Both the position numbers and the translations under genes were made by a program. The notes under the pieces are model-generated. The model searched no databases and had not been told where the DNA came from. It saw nothing but the letters and a program-made list of their open reading frames with translations. Shown here in pieces: positions 27,041 to 35,626 of a DNA stretch of 64,000 nucleotides. Each line of letters starts with the position of its first letter. Positions within the stretch are counted from its first letter, which is position 1. The stretch comes from AC-51 sp963749895 (GTDB taxonomy: Bacteria; Actinomycetota; UBA4738; HRBIN12): contig CAVVOG010000001.1 in the NCBI GenBank assembly GCA_963749895.1, positions 310,001-374,000 on the forward strand, in the 5' to 3' direction.

Positions 27041-28637
27041 CTACTCGATGTAGCCGAGGCCCCGGAGGTGCTCCTCCATCTCATCGGCCTCGGTGTCGCT
27101 GACACCCGCCTCGTTGCCCATGCCGGGGATCCCGGCGCCGGCCGAGGACGTCTCGGTCGCCTCGCGCTGGGTGAGGTGCGCCTCGGCGCCGACGATCTCG
27201 TGCAACACGCGACCGCTCGGCTTGACCGCCGTAGGTGCGTCCAACGCCGCCACGAGCGTCGGGGCCAGGTCGATCAGCGCCGGCGGGGTCTCGAACGGCT
27301 TCACGTTCGGACCGACCGCGACGATCGTGCCCTCGATCCGGTGGTCGCCGCTCACCCAGTCGGCATCCTCGTAGGCGGACTTCGCGTGGGTCAGGGAGTA
27401 GCCCTCGGCCGGGACCATCAAGATGTCGGGCGCCGTGTCGGCGAACCGGCCCTTGAAGATCTCCTCGCGCCGGTGGATCTCCTTGACGGGCTTCTTGCCG
27501 GTCTTCGGGTCGACGAAGTTCGCGAGGCGGTCCATCACCTCGCCGCGGACCTTGTCGTAGTCGCCGGGGTCGACGACGCCGTCGACCTCACGGCCGGCCA
27601 GGTTGATGCTGACGCCCTCGCCGGTCGAGCGGATCGTCGTGTACGCCCTGGTCTTCGCCCAGTTCACCGACTGCGGGAGCGAGACCTTCCCGTGCAGGCC
27701 GAGCGTGTCGTACACCTTGCGCGCGACCTTGCGCATCGGGCCCCACTGCATCGGCCCGAAGACCGCGTTGGACGCGCTGAAGTCCAGGTAGCCGAACTCC
27801 TTCAGCAGGCGGTCCATGTTGATCGTGCGGGTGCACGACTGGAACCCGTGGTCGGAGATGAACAGGATGATGTCGTCGGGCCGCGCGCGCGAGACGAACG
27901 AGCCGATCGCCTCGTCGGCCTGGCGGAAGATGTCGGCGACCTTGTTCCCGATCCGCGTGTCCTTGTTCTTCGCGTAGTCGGGGTGATCAGGCGCGATGTA
28001 GTTGCTCAGGCAGTGCTGGGTGCGGTCGATCGAGACCCACACGCTCGCCATGAGGTCCCACTCGGAGTTGTCCATCAGCCACTCGGAGACCTTGATCCGC
28101 TTGGCCGTGACCTCGAATGCCTCGTCGAGGTAGGGATCCGGCTTGTTGTGGTACGTGGTCCAGCTCATGCCGTTGATCGGCCACTCGAGCCCCGCTTTCG
28201 CGAGCGTCTCGGGAAGGTCGTCGGGCGCCGTGAACGTGCGGTTCTTCGGCAGGACGCCCCCCGCGAGGAGGTTCCCCGTGAAGGGCTTCGGCGCGGGGAA
28301 CGTGAGCGGCACGTCGAGCAGCAGCTGGTTCTTCCCCGCCGCCGTGAGGTCGTCCAGGAACGTTCGCGCCTTGATCGACTTGTAGGTGACCGGGTACTGC
28401 TTGTGGGTGCCCGGCACCGTCTCGAGGATGTCGTAGACACCGTGGTCCACCGGGTCGACCCCGGTGAGGAAGGACGGCCACGCGGACCAGGAGTGCGTCG
28501 GGACGGTGGAGCGCAGGACGTCGCGCTGGCCGCGATCGATCAGGGCCTGGAGGTTCGGGCAGCGCACCCTGCTCGAGCAGGGGGTCGAGGATGCGCCAGT
28601 CGGCGCCGTCCCACGCGATCAGGATGACTCGTGACAT
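27041..28637 (-). CDS. Type I phosphodiesterase/alkaline phosphatase-family protein (frameshifted)
   Basis: The product would be about 531 residues, but the frame breaks once near 28556-28559. The first 24 codons from ATG 28637 give MSRVILIAWDGADWRILDPL, the metal-binding N-terminus of the family; the rest continues in the next frame from a GTG at 28567. Removing one base in TTCGGG restores ALPNLQALIDRGQRDVL. The remaining domain is intact: nucleophile region TVPTHSWSAWPSFLTG, FISDHGFQS, SGDHRIEGTIVAVGPN. No signal peptide, so cytosolic. GAGG lies 8 nt before the ATG. Confidence 0.8.
28556..28559 (-). other. Single-base frameshift site
   Basis: One extra base in this short run separates the N-terminal 25 codons from the remainder of the phosphodiesterase. 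Deleting it gives a continuous, family-like sequence. Confidence 0.75.
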
Positions 28638-28898
28638 AGGGATAGCCTCGTTTCCGCAGGTCAGGAACGAGCGGCAGTGTATCGAAGGGCTAGGGGTCCA
28701 AGATCACTGCTCGCGGGTGACGTCGGTCGGCGCCGGGGTGTGGCGAGCTGCGGTCGACCCGCGTAGGACTCGACCACCCGCTCAGGCGTCGCCGAGGACC
28801 GCTTCGATGTCGTTGAGCCGCATCTCAGCCCGGCGACCGATCCGAGCTCACGTTCGCGCTCGACCTGATGCGACGTCGGGCCATCGCGACGCGCCGGG

Positions 28899-28904
28899 TA
28901 TGGT
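28899..28904 (+). promoter_or_regulatory. -10 box, leaderless promoter
   Basis: TATGGT lies 7 nt before the ATG of the DinB-family gene. The 274-nt region between this gene and the divergent phosphodiesterase shows nothing else I can name. Confidence 0.55.
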
Positions 28905-28911
28905 TCGCCGG

Positions 28912-29418
28912 ATGAGCGAGTCCACCATCCGACCCGCCTACCGCATGTGGTCCCGGTACAACCGGCGGCTCCGCGACGCCGTCGGATCGATGACGATCGA
29001 GCAGCTCGCGATCCGGCCGTCGCCCGAGCGGTGGCCCGCCTGGGCGACCGTGGGCCACCTCGCCTGCCAGCGGGTGTTCTGGCTGTGTGACTTCGCCGGC
29101 GAGCCCGGCGCGGCGACCACGCGGTTCACGAACGCCGCGTACGACTGCCCTGGGGACGACGACCTGGAGCACGTGCTCAGCGCCGAGCAACTCATCGAGG
29201 CCCTCGACTCGACCTTCCTCATCGCCGAGGGCTGTCTGGACCGGTGGACCCTGGACATGCTCGACGAGGAGATACGCCACGAGGACTGGGGCGAGGGCTG
29301 GGTGCACACGCGCGGCTCGGCGATCCAGCGGGTCTTCAGCCACGACGTCTGGCACACGGCCGAGCTGAACGAGATCCTCGGCGTCGCAGGGCTCCCGCAG
29401 ATCGACCTCTGGGACTGA
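28912..29418 (+). CDS. DinB-family protein
   Basis: 168 residues of the DinB/YfiT four-helix-bundle fold. The metal-site histidines are seen as WATVGHLACQ in the N-half and VFSHDVWHTAELNEIL near the C-terminus (H...H pattern). Such proteins act as metal-dependent thiol transferases or are of unknown role. The open frame could extend upstream, but the -10 spacing and the domain boundary favour ATG 28912. Confidence 0.85.
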   Translation: MSESTIRPAYRMWSRYNRRLRDAVGSMTIEQLAIRPSPERWPAWATVGHLACQRVFWLCDFAGEPGAATTRFTNAAYDCPGDDDLEHVLSAEQLIEALDSTFLIAEGCLDRWTLDMLDEEIRHEDWGEGWVHTRGSAIQRVFSHDVWHTAELNEILGVAGLPQIDLWD

Positions 29419-29560
29419 GACCGTCCTGCGAGACGAGACCCGTACGAGCCCGTGAGGTGGACCCAGGCTCTTCCGGGCCAGGGCGCTGACCCTCGTGGTC
29501 GGGATGGCCCCCGACCTGTCTCCGTGGCCATGGCCGGCGCCGTGGCGATCACCGAGAGAG

Positions 29561-30532
29561 CTACACCGTCACGACGACCTTGCCGGCCGCGTGGCCCTGC
29601 TCGAGGTACCGGATCGCATCGGCGGCCTCGGACAGTGCGAACGTCCGACCGACGACCGGGGTCACCTTCCCGTCCTCGATCAGGTCGCGCACGGCCACGA
29701 GGTCCTCTCGCCGCTCGGCTGTGATCACCGGGCGGAGCGACTGGCCCACCACCAGCGACAGCAGTGGCGCCCGCACGACCTGGCGTCCGAAGCCGCCGGT
29801 CCACTTCCCGCCACCGTCGCCACCGACGATCGCGAGGGTGCCCTTGGGCGTGAGGGCCCGGCGGAGCTTCCGGAGCGGCCGCCTCCCCGCCGCGTCGATG
29901 ATCGCGTCCCAGCGACGGCGACCGTCGGTGAAGTCCTCCCGGGTGTAGTCGATCACGTCGTCGGCGCCGAGGGAGCGGACCAGGTCCGCCTTCGACGCGC
30001 TGGCCACCGCCGTGACGTGGGCGCCCGCGGCCTTCGCGACCTGGACGGCGAGGGTGCCGACACCGCCGCCGGCGCCGACGATCAGCACGCGCTGGTCCGG
30101 TCGCACCTCGGCCACCTCACGGACGGCGCGCACCGCCGTGATGCCCGAGATCGGAGCCGCGGCAGCCTGTTCGAACGTGAGCCGAGCTGGCTTGGGGACG
30201 AGGAGCTCGGGGCTCGCGGCGACGAGCTCTGCGAACGAACCCTCGACGATGCCCATCACCTCATCGCCGACGGCGAGATCCTTCACGTTCGCGCCGACGG
30301 AGACGACGACGCCGGCGCCGTCGCGGCCCCGCGGAGCCGACCACAGCCTCCGGAACTCGGGCGAGAGCCGTGCGATGCGAGGCTCGCCGGTCATCATGTG
30401 CCACACGTCGGGGCCGGCGCCGCCGGCACGCAGCTCGATCAGCACCTGGTCGTCGGTCGGGACGGGATCGGGGATGTCGCGGAGCTCGAGCACGTCGGTG
30501 GAGCCGAACCGGTCTTGGACGATCGCCTTCAT
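29561..30532 (-). CDS. NADPH:quinone reductase-like MDR oxidoreductase
   Basis: 323 residues of the zinc-independent medium-chain dehydrogenase family. The GroES-like N-domain is MKAIVQDRFGSTDVLELRD; the Rossmann motif is VLIVGAGGGVGTLAVQVAKA; a quinone-reductase-like phrase DDVIDYTREDF follows. No zinc ligands are seen. The start at 30532 has AGAGGAG upstream. It is divergent from a TetR gene, with operators covering both promoters, so it is probably induced by the TetR ligand (a quinone or enone is plausible). Confidence 0.9.
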   Translation of the reverse strand: MKAIVQDRFGSTDVLELRDIPDPVPTDDQVLIELRAGGAGPDVWHMMTGEPRIARLSPEFRRLWSAPRGRDGAGVVVSVGANVKDLAVGDEVMGIVEGSFAELVAASPELLVPKPARLTFEQAAAAPISGITAVRAVREVAEVRPDQRVLIVGAGGGVGTLAVQVAKAAGAHVTAVASASKADLVRSLGADDVIDYTREDFTDGRRRWDAIIDAAGRRPLRKLRRALTPKGTLAIVGGDGGGKWTGGFGRQVVRAPLLSLVVGQSLRPVITAERREDLVAVRDLIEDGKVTPVVGRTFALSEAADAIRYLEQGHAAGKVVVTV

Positions 30533-30553
30533 CTCATCTCCTCTTCGTTCGAA

Positions 30554-30568
30554 GTATACGCCGTACAC
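30554..30568. promoter_or_regulatory. TetR operator 1
   Basis: GTATAC-GCC-GTACAC, a near-perfect palindrome. On the minus strand it ends in TATACT, the probable -10 box of the quinone-reductase gene. Confidence 0.8.
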
Positions 30569-30587
30569 CTACCTGGCGAACCCTAGC

Positions 30588-30602
30588 GTGTACGGCGTAC
30601 AC
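30588..30602. promoter_or_regulatory. TetR operator 2
   Basis: GTGTAC-GGC-GTACAC, a perfect 6-3-6 palindrome. Its right arm forms the TACACT -10 box (30598-30603) of the tetR gene, giving autorepression. Centre-to-centre spacing to operator 1 is 34 bp. Confidence 0.85.
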
Positions 30603-30612
30603 TCGTCAAGCC

Positions 30613-31293
30613 ATGGCGACCAAGGAGACGAAGCGCACCCGGCTCAGCCGCGAGCGGGTCCTGGGCGCCGCCGTCGCACTGGCCGACCGTGACGGGGTCG
30701 AGGCGATCAGCATGCGTCGGCTGTCGAGCGAGCTCGGGGTCGTGCCGATGGCGCTGTACAAGCACGTCGCGAACAAGGAAGAGCTGTTGGACGGGATGCT
30801 CGACGTGGTCGTCGAGGAGTTCGACCCACCGCGGACCGACCTGCCATGGAAGGACGCGGTCCGTGAGCGGATCCTCTCGGCGCGCGAGGCGCTGCTGCGC
30901 CACCCCTGGGCGTCGCGCGTGATGGAGACCCGCACCGAACCGACCCAGGTCGTGATGGCCTACATGGACTCGATGATCGGGATGTTCCGCGACGGCGGGT
31001 TCTCGATCGACCTGACGCACCACGCGATGCACGCGATGGGCAGCCGCTTGATGGGCTTCTCGCAGGAGCTGTTCAACGACCAGAGCGACACGGATCCGGC
31101 GATCGAGGCCGAGATGTTCACGCAGCTCGCCCACGTCTACCCGTCGATCTACGAGCTGTACGTGTCGATCACGCACGACGACGCGTCGGTCGTCGGCCCA
31201 GGTTGCGACGACCGGTTCGAGTTCGAGTTCGCGCTCGATCTGATGCTCGACGGTCTCGAGCGGATCAGGGACCGGGCCGAACCACGGAGGTGA
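30613..31293 (+). CDS. TetR-family repressor with TetR_C_1 domain
   Basis: 226 residues. Helix-turn-helix at about 10-50 (SRERVLGAAVALADRDGVEA, then SSELGVVPMALYKHVANKEEL). The C-terminal ligand domain resembles that of tetracycline repressor (LLRHPWASRVMETR and later GLERIRDRAE). The ATG is preceded by TACACT with 9 nt between and no Shine-Dalgarno sequence. It should repress itself and the divergent oxidoreductase through the two palindromes. The last 29 nt overlap the convergent WS/DGAT gene. Confidence 0.92.
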   Translation: MATKETKRTRLSRERVLGAAVALADRDGVEAISMRRLSSELGVVPMALYKHVANKEELLDGMLDVVVEEFDPPRTDLPWKDAVRERILSAREALLRHPWASRVMETRTEPTQVVMAYMDSMIGMFRDGGFSIDLTHHAMHAMGSRLMGFSQELFNDQSDTDPAIEAEMFTQLAHVYPSIYELYVSITHDDASVVGPGCDDRFEFEFALDLMLDGLERIRDRAEPRR

Positions 31294-32668
31294 GCGCCCG
31301 CAGGTCCCGCTCCATCCCGTCGATCAGCACGTCGAGATCGGGGAACGACGCCTCGTCGGCCGTGACGACCATCGAGATGCGGCCCGTGTAGGAGAACGCG
31401 CACAGGACCAGCCCGAGGTTCCCGATGAGCTGGACGATCGGCACGATCTCGAGCACCCGGGCTCCGAACATGTGGATGGGAACCGCGGGGCCGGGCACGT
31501 TCGTCACGAGCACATGGTTCGTGCGCTGTCGGATCACGAAGGCGCGCGCGAACGGGGTGGCCGCGATCGCCGCCATGAAACCGGCGATCGCGGCGGGCTG
31601 CTGCTCGGCCTTCACCTTCCGGGTCCGCTCGGCGATCAGGTCGAGGCGGCGGACAGGATCGGTCTCCCACGCCGGGAGACCCAAGGCGATCCATCCGGAA
31701 CGGTTGTCCACGGCACCGGAGCCGCCCTGCTCACGGAGCGACACCGGCACGCTGGTGATCAGGTCTACGGGGACACGCTCCCCGCGTGACGCCAGGAGGT
31801 GGCGCACCCCCCCGACCCACAGGTCGAGCACGACGTCGTTGACCTTGGCGTCGTGCGTGCGAGCGATCTCCTTGACCTCGTCGAGGTTCGCACGGAGGAC
31901 GCGGACCCTGCGACCACGGCCGACAGGCTGGTTGAGCGACGTGCGGGCCGCCTGCAGCTCGGGATTCCTCCCGGCGTAGGAACGGGCGAGGCGCCGGGCA
32001 CGCCCGAGGGCCGCGCCCGACCGCTCGCGCGCGCCGGGTTCCCTCGCGGCCACCGCGAGCCTCCGCAGCGTCGCGGCTCTGACCGAGAGGTTGTCGGAGC
32101 GCAGGGATCGGTTCGAGGGGGTCGGCTCGGGTCGCCAGGGCGTCGGCTCGGGATCGGGAGCGTCTGGTTCGAGGTCGAAGAGCGACCCCATGACCGTCAC
32201 CGCGGCCATCCCGTCGGCGACCGCGTGGTGCAGCTTCAGCATCGCGGCGACCCGGTCGTCGCTCAGGCCGGTCAGGAACCAGAGCTCCCACAGCGGGCGG
32301 CGGCGGTCGAGCGGTCGTTCGTAGACGCGGGTCGCGGCATCGAGCAACTCGACGTCCCCACCGGGCGCCATGACGGTCGCCTGGTGGACGTGGCGCTCGA
32401 TCGCGAACCGCGCGTCGTCGACCCAGACCGGACGACCGCCGAGCGGCCCGGGGACGAGCAGGCGCTGCCGCAGCTCCGGGACGAGCGGGAGACGCCGTTC
32501 GAGCCGCTCGGTCAGCTCCCCCATGCGGAGCGCGCCCGCGTCGTCGAGGAGCGCGCGGCCCTCCAGGACGGCGAGGCCGCCGAAGTGGCAGGGCCACTCG
32601 GGCGTCTCGAGCCGCAGGAACATCAGGTCGAACGAGCTCAGACGGCGCAGCGGGTCCGACGCGATCAT
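31265..32668 (-). CDS. Wax ester synthase/diacylglycerol acyltransferase (WS/DGAT)
   Basis: 467 residues. The catalytic motif HHAVADG is at 147-153 (HHxxxDG), preceded by RPLWELWFLTGL; the C-half has VPVSLREQ, TNVPGP and LGLVLCAFSYTGRISMVV. It makes triacylglycerol or wax esters from acyl-CoA, typical of storage-lipid-forming actinobacteria. The ATG overlaps the stop of the serine-hydrolase gene (ATGA), so the two are translated together. Confidence 0.93.
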   Translation of the reverse strand: MIASDPLRRLSSFDLMFLRLETPEWPCHFGGLAVLEGRALLDDAGALRMGELTERLERRLPLVPELRQRLLVPGPLGGRPVWVDDARFAIERHVHQATVMAPGGDVELLDAATRVYERPLDRRRPLWELWFLTGLSDDRVAAMLKLHHAVADGMAAVTVMGSLFDLEPDAPDPEPTPWRPEPTPSNRSLRSDNLSVRAATLRRLAVAAREPGARERSGAALGRARRLARSYAGRNPELQAARTSLNQPVGRGRRVRVLRANLDEVKEIARTHDAKVNDVVLDLWVGGVRHLLASRGERVPVDLITSVPVSLREQGGSGAVDNRSGWIALGLPAWETDPVRRLDLIAERTRKVKAEQQPAAIAGFMAAIAATPFARAFVIRQRTNHVLVTNVPGPAVPIHMFGARVLEIVPIVQLIGNLGLVLCAFSYTGRISMVVTADEASFPDLDVLIDGMERDLRALTSVVRPGP

Positions 32669-34209
32669 CGGCGAGACCGGCGGACGGCCCTGACGGCGCC
32701 CGCGACAGCCGCCACCCCGAGCGTGCCGGTGACCCACTTCCTGGGGTTCGACGCGGCGGAACGCTTCCGCAGCGTCACCGGCATGACCTCCATGTGGACG
32801 CGCGAGGTCGCTCCCCCGTCTCGGCCGAACACGATCCGCATCGACCCGAGCCCGTGCTCCGTCATGTCGAGCCGGAACACGTACGGGTCCTCGGGGTCGT
32901 CCGGATGGAGCGGGAAGCCCCGGTACAACAAGGGGATCGGGGTGAGCGTGCGGATCGTCAGCTGTCCGCCCCGGACGAAGACCTCCGCGCCGGCCCCGAA
33001 CATCCCCCGCATCCGCAGGTCCGTGAGCGGGCCGGAGAGCTCGTACCAGCCGCACAGGTCGCCCCACGTCTCGGGGTGTCGAGGTACGTCGGTCCGCGTC
33101 GCGTCCTCGGACACGCCCACTAGCCGCCCGAGCAGACCCGACACTTCGAACGGCAGCCAGAAGTCCGAGCGCCAGGACCCGTTCGTGAACGCCATCACCC
33201 CGACGCCGTCGTCGGGCGACAGGAACAGCTGCGAATGGAACCCGGGAAGCGTTCCTTGGTGCTCGACGGCGGTCCTGCCGCCCAGATCGGCGCGCCAGAA
33301 CGCGAGCCCCATGCCCGGGATCCGCGGATCCGGCTGATAGTGCGGCGCGAACATCATGGCGACGGTCTCCCGCGCGAGAACACGACCGTGCTCGTTCGCG
33401 CCGGCCCCGAGGAGGGCGACGACGTAGCGCGCCATGTCCCTCGGTGTCGAGTAGACGGACGCCGCGCCCGCCGTGATCATCTCGCGCGCGATCACCTCCT
33501 TCGGTCCCGAGGAGCCCATCTCGTACCCCGTCGCCAGACGCGCCACGAGACGGGGAAGCCGGACGAGGTCGGTGTCGGTCATCCCGAGCGGTCCGAAGAC
33601 GTGCTCGCGGAGGTAGCGGTCGAGCGGTTCCCCGCTCACGTCCTCGACGATCTGACCCAGCGTGGCGAACCCGTGGTTCCCGTACCGGAACCGGGTCCCG
33701 GGCTCCGCGACGAGACGGATCGCGCCGTCGTAGTGCTCCGCGAGCGTCGGCAGCGGTCGACCGACCCTCACGCTCTCGCCGAAGTCGGGCATCAGCGCGC
33801 GGCGGGCGGGAACGACCTCGGGGATCCCCGCCGTGTGGGTGAGCAGATCGCGGATCGTCGCCGGCCGCCAGGTCGTGTCCGCGGGGACCAGCCGGTAGGC
33901 GCGCAGGGAGTCGTTCGCAGGGGCGTCGAGGTCGAGCAGGCCCTGCTCCCATAGCTGCATCACGGCGATCGCCGTGAACGTCTTCGAGATCGACGCGACC
34001 CTCACGACCGTGTCCTGCGTGAACGGGGTCCCCGATGCGATATCGGCGACCCCGTGCGCGTGGAAGGCGTCGAGTCGGCCGTCGCGCACGACGCCGACGG
34101 CCAACCCCACGGCCGGCCATCGGTTGAGGACCTCGGCGGCCCAGCGCGGTAGATCGTCGTCGGTCGCCCGCGACGACACGCCCAGCGGCTCGACGGATGG
34201 CGAGATCAT
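32665..34209 (-). CDS. Class C beta-lactamase-fold serine hydrolase
   Basis: 514 residues. The penicillin-binding fold motifs are intact: SISK (73-76), YGN in RFRYGNHGFATLG, and HQGTLPG for the third motif. A C-terminal domain of about 120 residues (GWYELSGPLTDLRMRGMFGA) and a basic hydrophobic tail follow. No signal peptide is seen. Coupling to WS/DGAT suggests an esterase or lipase in lipid metabolism rather than antibiotic resistance. AGGAGGGG precedes the ATG. Confidence 0.88.
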   Translation of the reverse strand: MISPSVEPLGVSSRATDDDLPRWAAEVLNRWPAVGLAVGVVRDGRLDAFHAHGVADIASGTPFTQDTVVRVASISKTFTAIAVMQLWEQGLLDLDAPANDSLRAYRLVPADTTWRPATIRDLLTHTAGIPEVVPARRALMPDFGESVRVGRPLPTLAEHYDGAIRLVAEPGTRFRYGNHGFATLGQIVEDVSGEPLDRYLREHVFGPLGMTDTDLVRLPRLVARLATGYEMGSSGPKEVIAREMITAGAASVYSTPRDMARYVVALLGAGANEHGRVLARETVAMMFAPHYQPDPRIPGMGLAFWRADLGGRTAVEHQGTLPGFHSQLFLSPDDGVGVMAFTNGSWRSDFWLPFEVSGLLGRLVGVSEDATRTDVPRHPETWGDLCGWYELSGPLTDLRMRGMFGAGAEVFVRGGQLTIRTLTPIPLLYRGFPLHPDDPEDPYVFRLDMTEHGLGSMRIVFGRDGGATSRVHMEVMPVTLRKRSAASNPRKWVTGTLGVAAVAGAVRAVRRSRR

Positions 34210-34219
34210 GGCCCCTCCT

Positions 34220-34277
34220 GTGGGTGGCGCGCCGGGCAGCCCCTTCCCGTGGGTGGCGCGCCGGGCAGCCCCTTCCC
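34220..34277. repeat. Two perfect tandem 29-bp repeats
   Basis: A 29-bp unit beginning GTGGGTGGCGCGCCGGGC occurs twice without mismatch directly upstream of the serine-hydrolase ribosome binding site. It falls in the 5' leader and may be a recent slippage duplication. Confidence 0.85.
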
Positions 34278-34321
34278 GTGTCCGGCTCACCTCCACGTTC
34301 CCAGCCGCGACGGATTTATGA

Positions 34322-34864
34322 AGGAGCGTCGGGCCCACCGCGAACGGGACTTCCGTCGCCCCTGAGCAACCCGGGAGCGAACGCATCCTCGCCACGGTCG
34401 CGTTCACCGACATCGTCGGCTCGACCGAGCTCGCCGCGGACCTCGGCGACAAGCGATGGCGCGAACTGATCAAGACGCACGACTCGGTGGCGCGTCGTGA
34501 GGTCGAGAAGGCGCGTGGGCGCGTCGTGAAGACGACCGGCGACGGGATGCTCGCGATCTTCGATGGCCCGGCGCGGGCGATACGGGCGATACGGGCGATC
34601 GAGGGGTCTCTCTCGGCGATCGGGCTCCCGATCAGGGGTGGCCTCCACGCTGGTGAGATCGAGGTCCGTGACGATGACGTTGGCGGGATCGGGGGGCACA
34701 TCGGCTCGCGCGTCGCCGACCTGGCCGGCCCCGGCGAGGTGCTGGTGTCCTCGACCGTGAAGGACCTCGTCGCCGGGAGTGAGATCGGGTTCGCCGACCG
34801 CGGCGTCCACGAGCTCAAGGGCGTCCCCGGCGGCTGGCAGCTCTTCGCGGTCACGTCGAGCTAG
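34322..34864 (+). CDS. Class III adenylate/guanylate cyclase domain, start unclear
   Basis: The open frame (after a TGA at 34319) gives about 180 residues that are one cyclase domain: metal-binding LATVAFTDIVGSTE, second aspartate in KTTGDGMLAIFDG, then GGIGGHIGSRVADLAGPGEV and VHELKGVPGGWQLFAV. In relatives it is the C-terminal part of a larger protein, often with an alpha/beta-hydrolase. No ATG/GTG/TTG precedes the domain in frame; the first is GTG 34487, inside it. ATG 34318, next to AAGGAG, is in another frame and stops after 15 codons. Probably truncated or frameshifted. Confidence 0.6.
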   Translation, partial: RSVGPTANGTSVAPEQPGSERILATVAFTDIVGSTELAADLGDKRWRELIKTHDSVARREVEKARGRVVKTTGDGMLAIFDGPARAIRAIRAIEGSLSAIGLPIRGGLHAGEIEVRDDDVGGIGGHIGSRVADLAGPGEVLVSSTVKDLVAGSEIGFADRGVHELKGVPGGWQLFAVTSS

Positions 34865-34906
34865 TCGCGCTCGGTCCACCGGACGCTTCCGTGCGAGACT
34901 GCCCCG

Positions 34907-35056
34907 ATGAAGGAAGTCACCTGTATGTGCGGCTGGCAGTGCCGCGGGACCGAGGACGAGGTGATCACGCAGGTGCAGGCGCACGGCGAAGAGGTGCACG
35001 GCGTGGCAGCCACCCGCGAGGAGATCCTCGCCCTCGCGGTCGACGTGCCCGCCTGA
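34907..35056 (+). CDS. DUF1059-family small protein
   Basis: 49 residues: MKEVTCMCGWQCRGTEDEVI with three cysteines, then QVQAHGEEVHG and an acidic helical end. This is the usual DUF1059 pattern (C.C...GT..E......H....H). Function unknown; the Cys/His set suggests metal binding. GAGACT lies 6 nt before the ATG. The next gene starts 7 nt after the stop. Confidence 0.8.
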   Translation: MKEVTCMCGWQCRGTEDEVITQVQAHGEEVHGVAATREEILALAVDVPA

Positions 35057-35063
35057 CCCACCG

Positions 35064-35606
35064 ATGCCCGACGAGCCGATCGTCGAGCTCGCGCCGCCGC
35101 TGACCGACGTCGCGTGGTCGGGGTCGTTCGTCTCGCAGTCGCTGGAGGCGCTGTTCGTGTGCCTCCGCCCCGACGGCGCCCACCACCTGCGGCCGATCCA
35201 CGCACCGACCCTCCGATTGGGGTGGGGCCCCGACCGCGATCCGGGCGCGATCGTGCTGGACACCGCGGCGCGGTACGGACTGACGCCGCTCCTGGTCCAC
35301 TCGACGTCGTGGCGGCACCAGCACGGTCGGCTGATCCTCACGTACGTCGCGGCCGTCGCCGCGCCCGACCGGCTGTCCGAGTACCTCACCGACGAACCCG
35401 TGACGCGAGCGGACCTGGCGCGCGGGGACGCGCTCGGACCGCCGGCGGACATCGACGTCGCCCAGGTCGTCGAGCACGCGTTCCGCCATCTCGCGTGGCT
35501 CGTGAAGGACGACGCGGTGGTCGGCGATGCCCTGGAGGACTGGACGGCGTTCCTGGATCGCTACGAACCCGAGCCCTTCCGGGCCTTCGGACCGAGCGCG
35601 GGCTGA
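35064..35606 (+). CDS. Hypothetical cytosolic protein
   Basis: 180 residues, soluble, no signal peptide. Visible blocks are LVHSTSWRHQHGRLILTYVA in the middle (a basic, His-rich beta segment) and a helical acidic C-terminus (VVEHAFRHLAWLVKDDAVVG). I do not recognise the family, although the arrangement recurs in actinobacterial hypothetical proteins. Start is 7 nt after the DUF1059 stop, so co-transcription is likely; no Shine-Dalgarno sequence. Confidence 0.65.
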   Translation: MPDEPIVELAPPLTDVAWSGSFVSQSLEALFVCLRPDGAHHLRPIHAPTLRLGWGPDRDPGAIVLDTAARYGLTPLLVHSTSWRHQHGRLILTYVAAVAAPDRLSEYLTDEPVTRADLARGDALGPPADIDVAQVVEHAFRHLAWLVKDDAVVGDALEDWTAFLDRYEPEPFRAFGPSAG

Positions 35607-35626
35607 GAGACGCCCTCGGCCGCAAC

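Noticed and set aside
32665..34209. Antibiotic-resistance beta-lactamase
   Set aside because: No signal peptide, an extra C-terminal domain, and coupling to a lipid acyltransferase; motifs are shared by many esterases of this fold.
34220..34277. Possible CRISPR repeats
   Set aside because: Two units abut with no spacer, and no cas gene is near.
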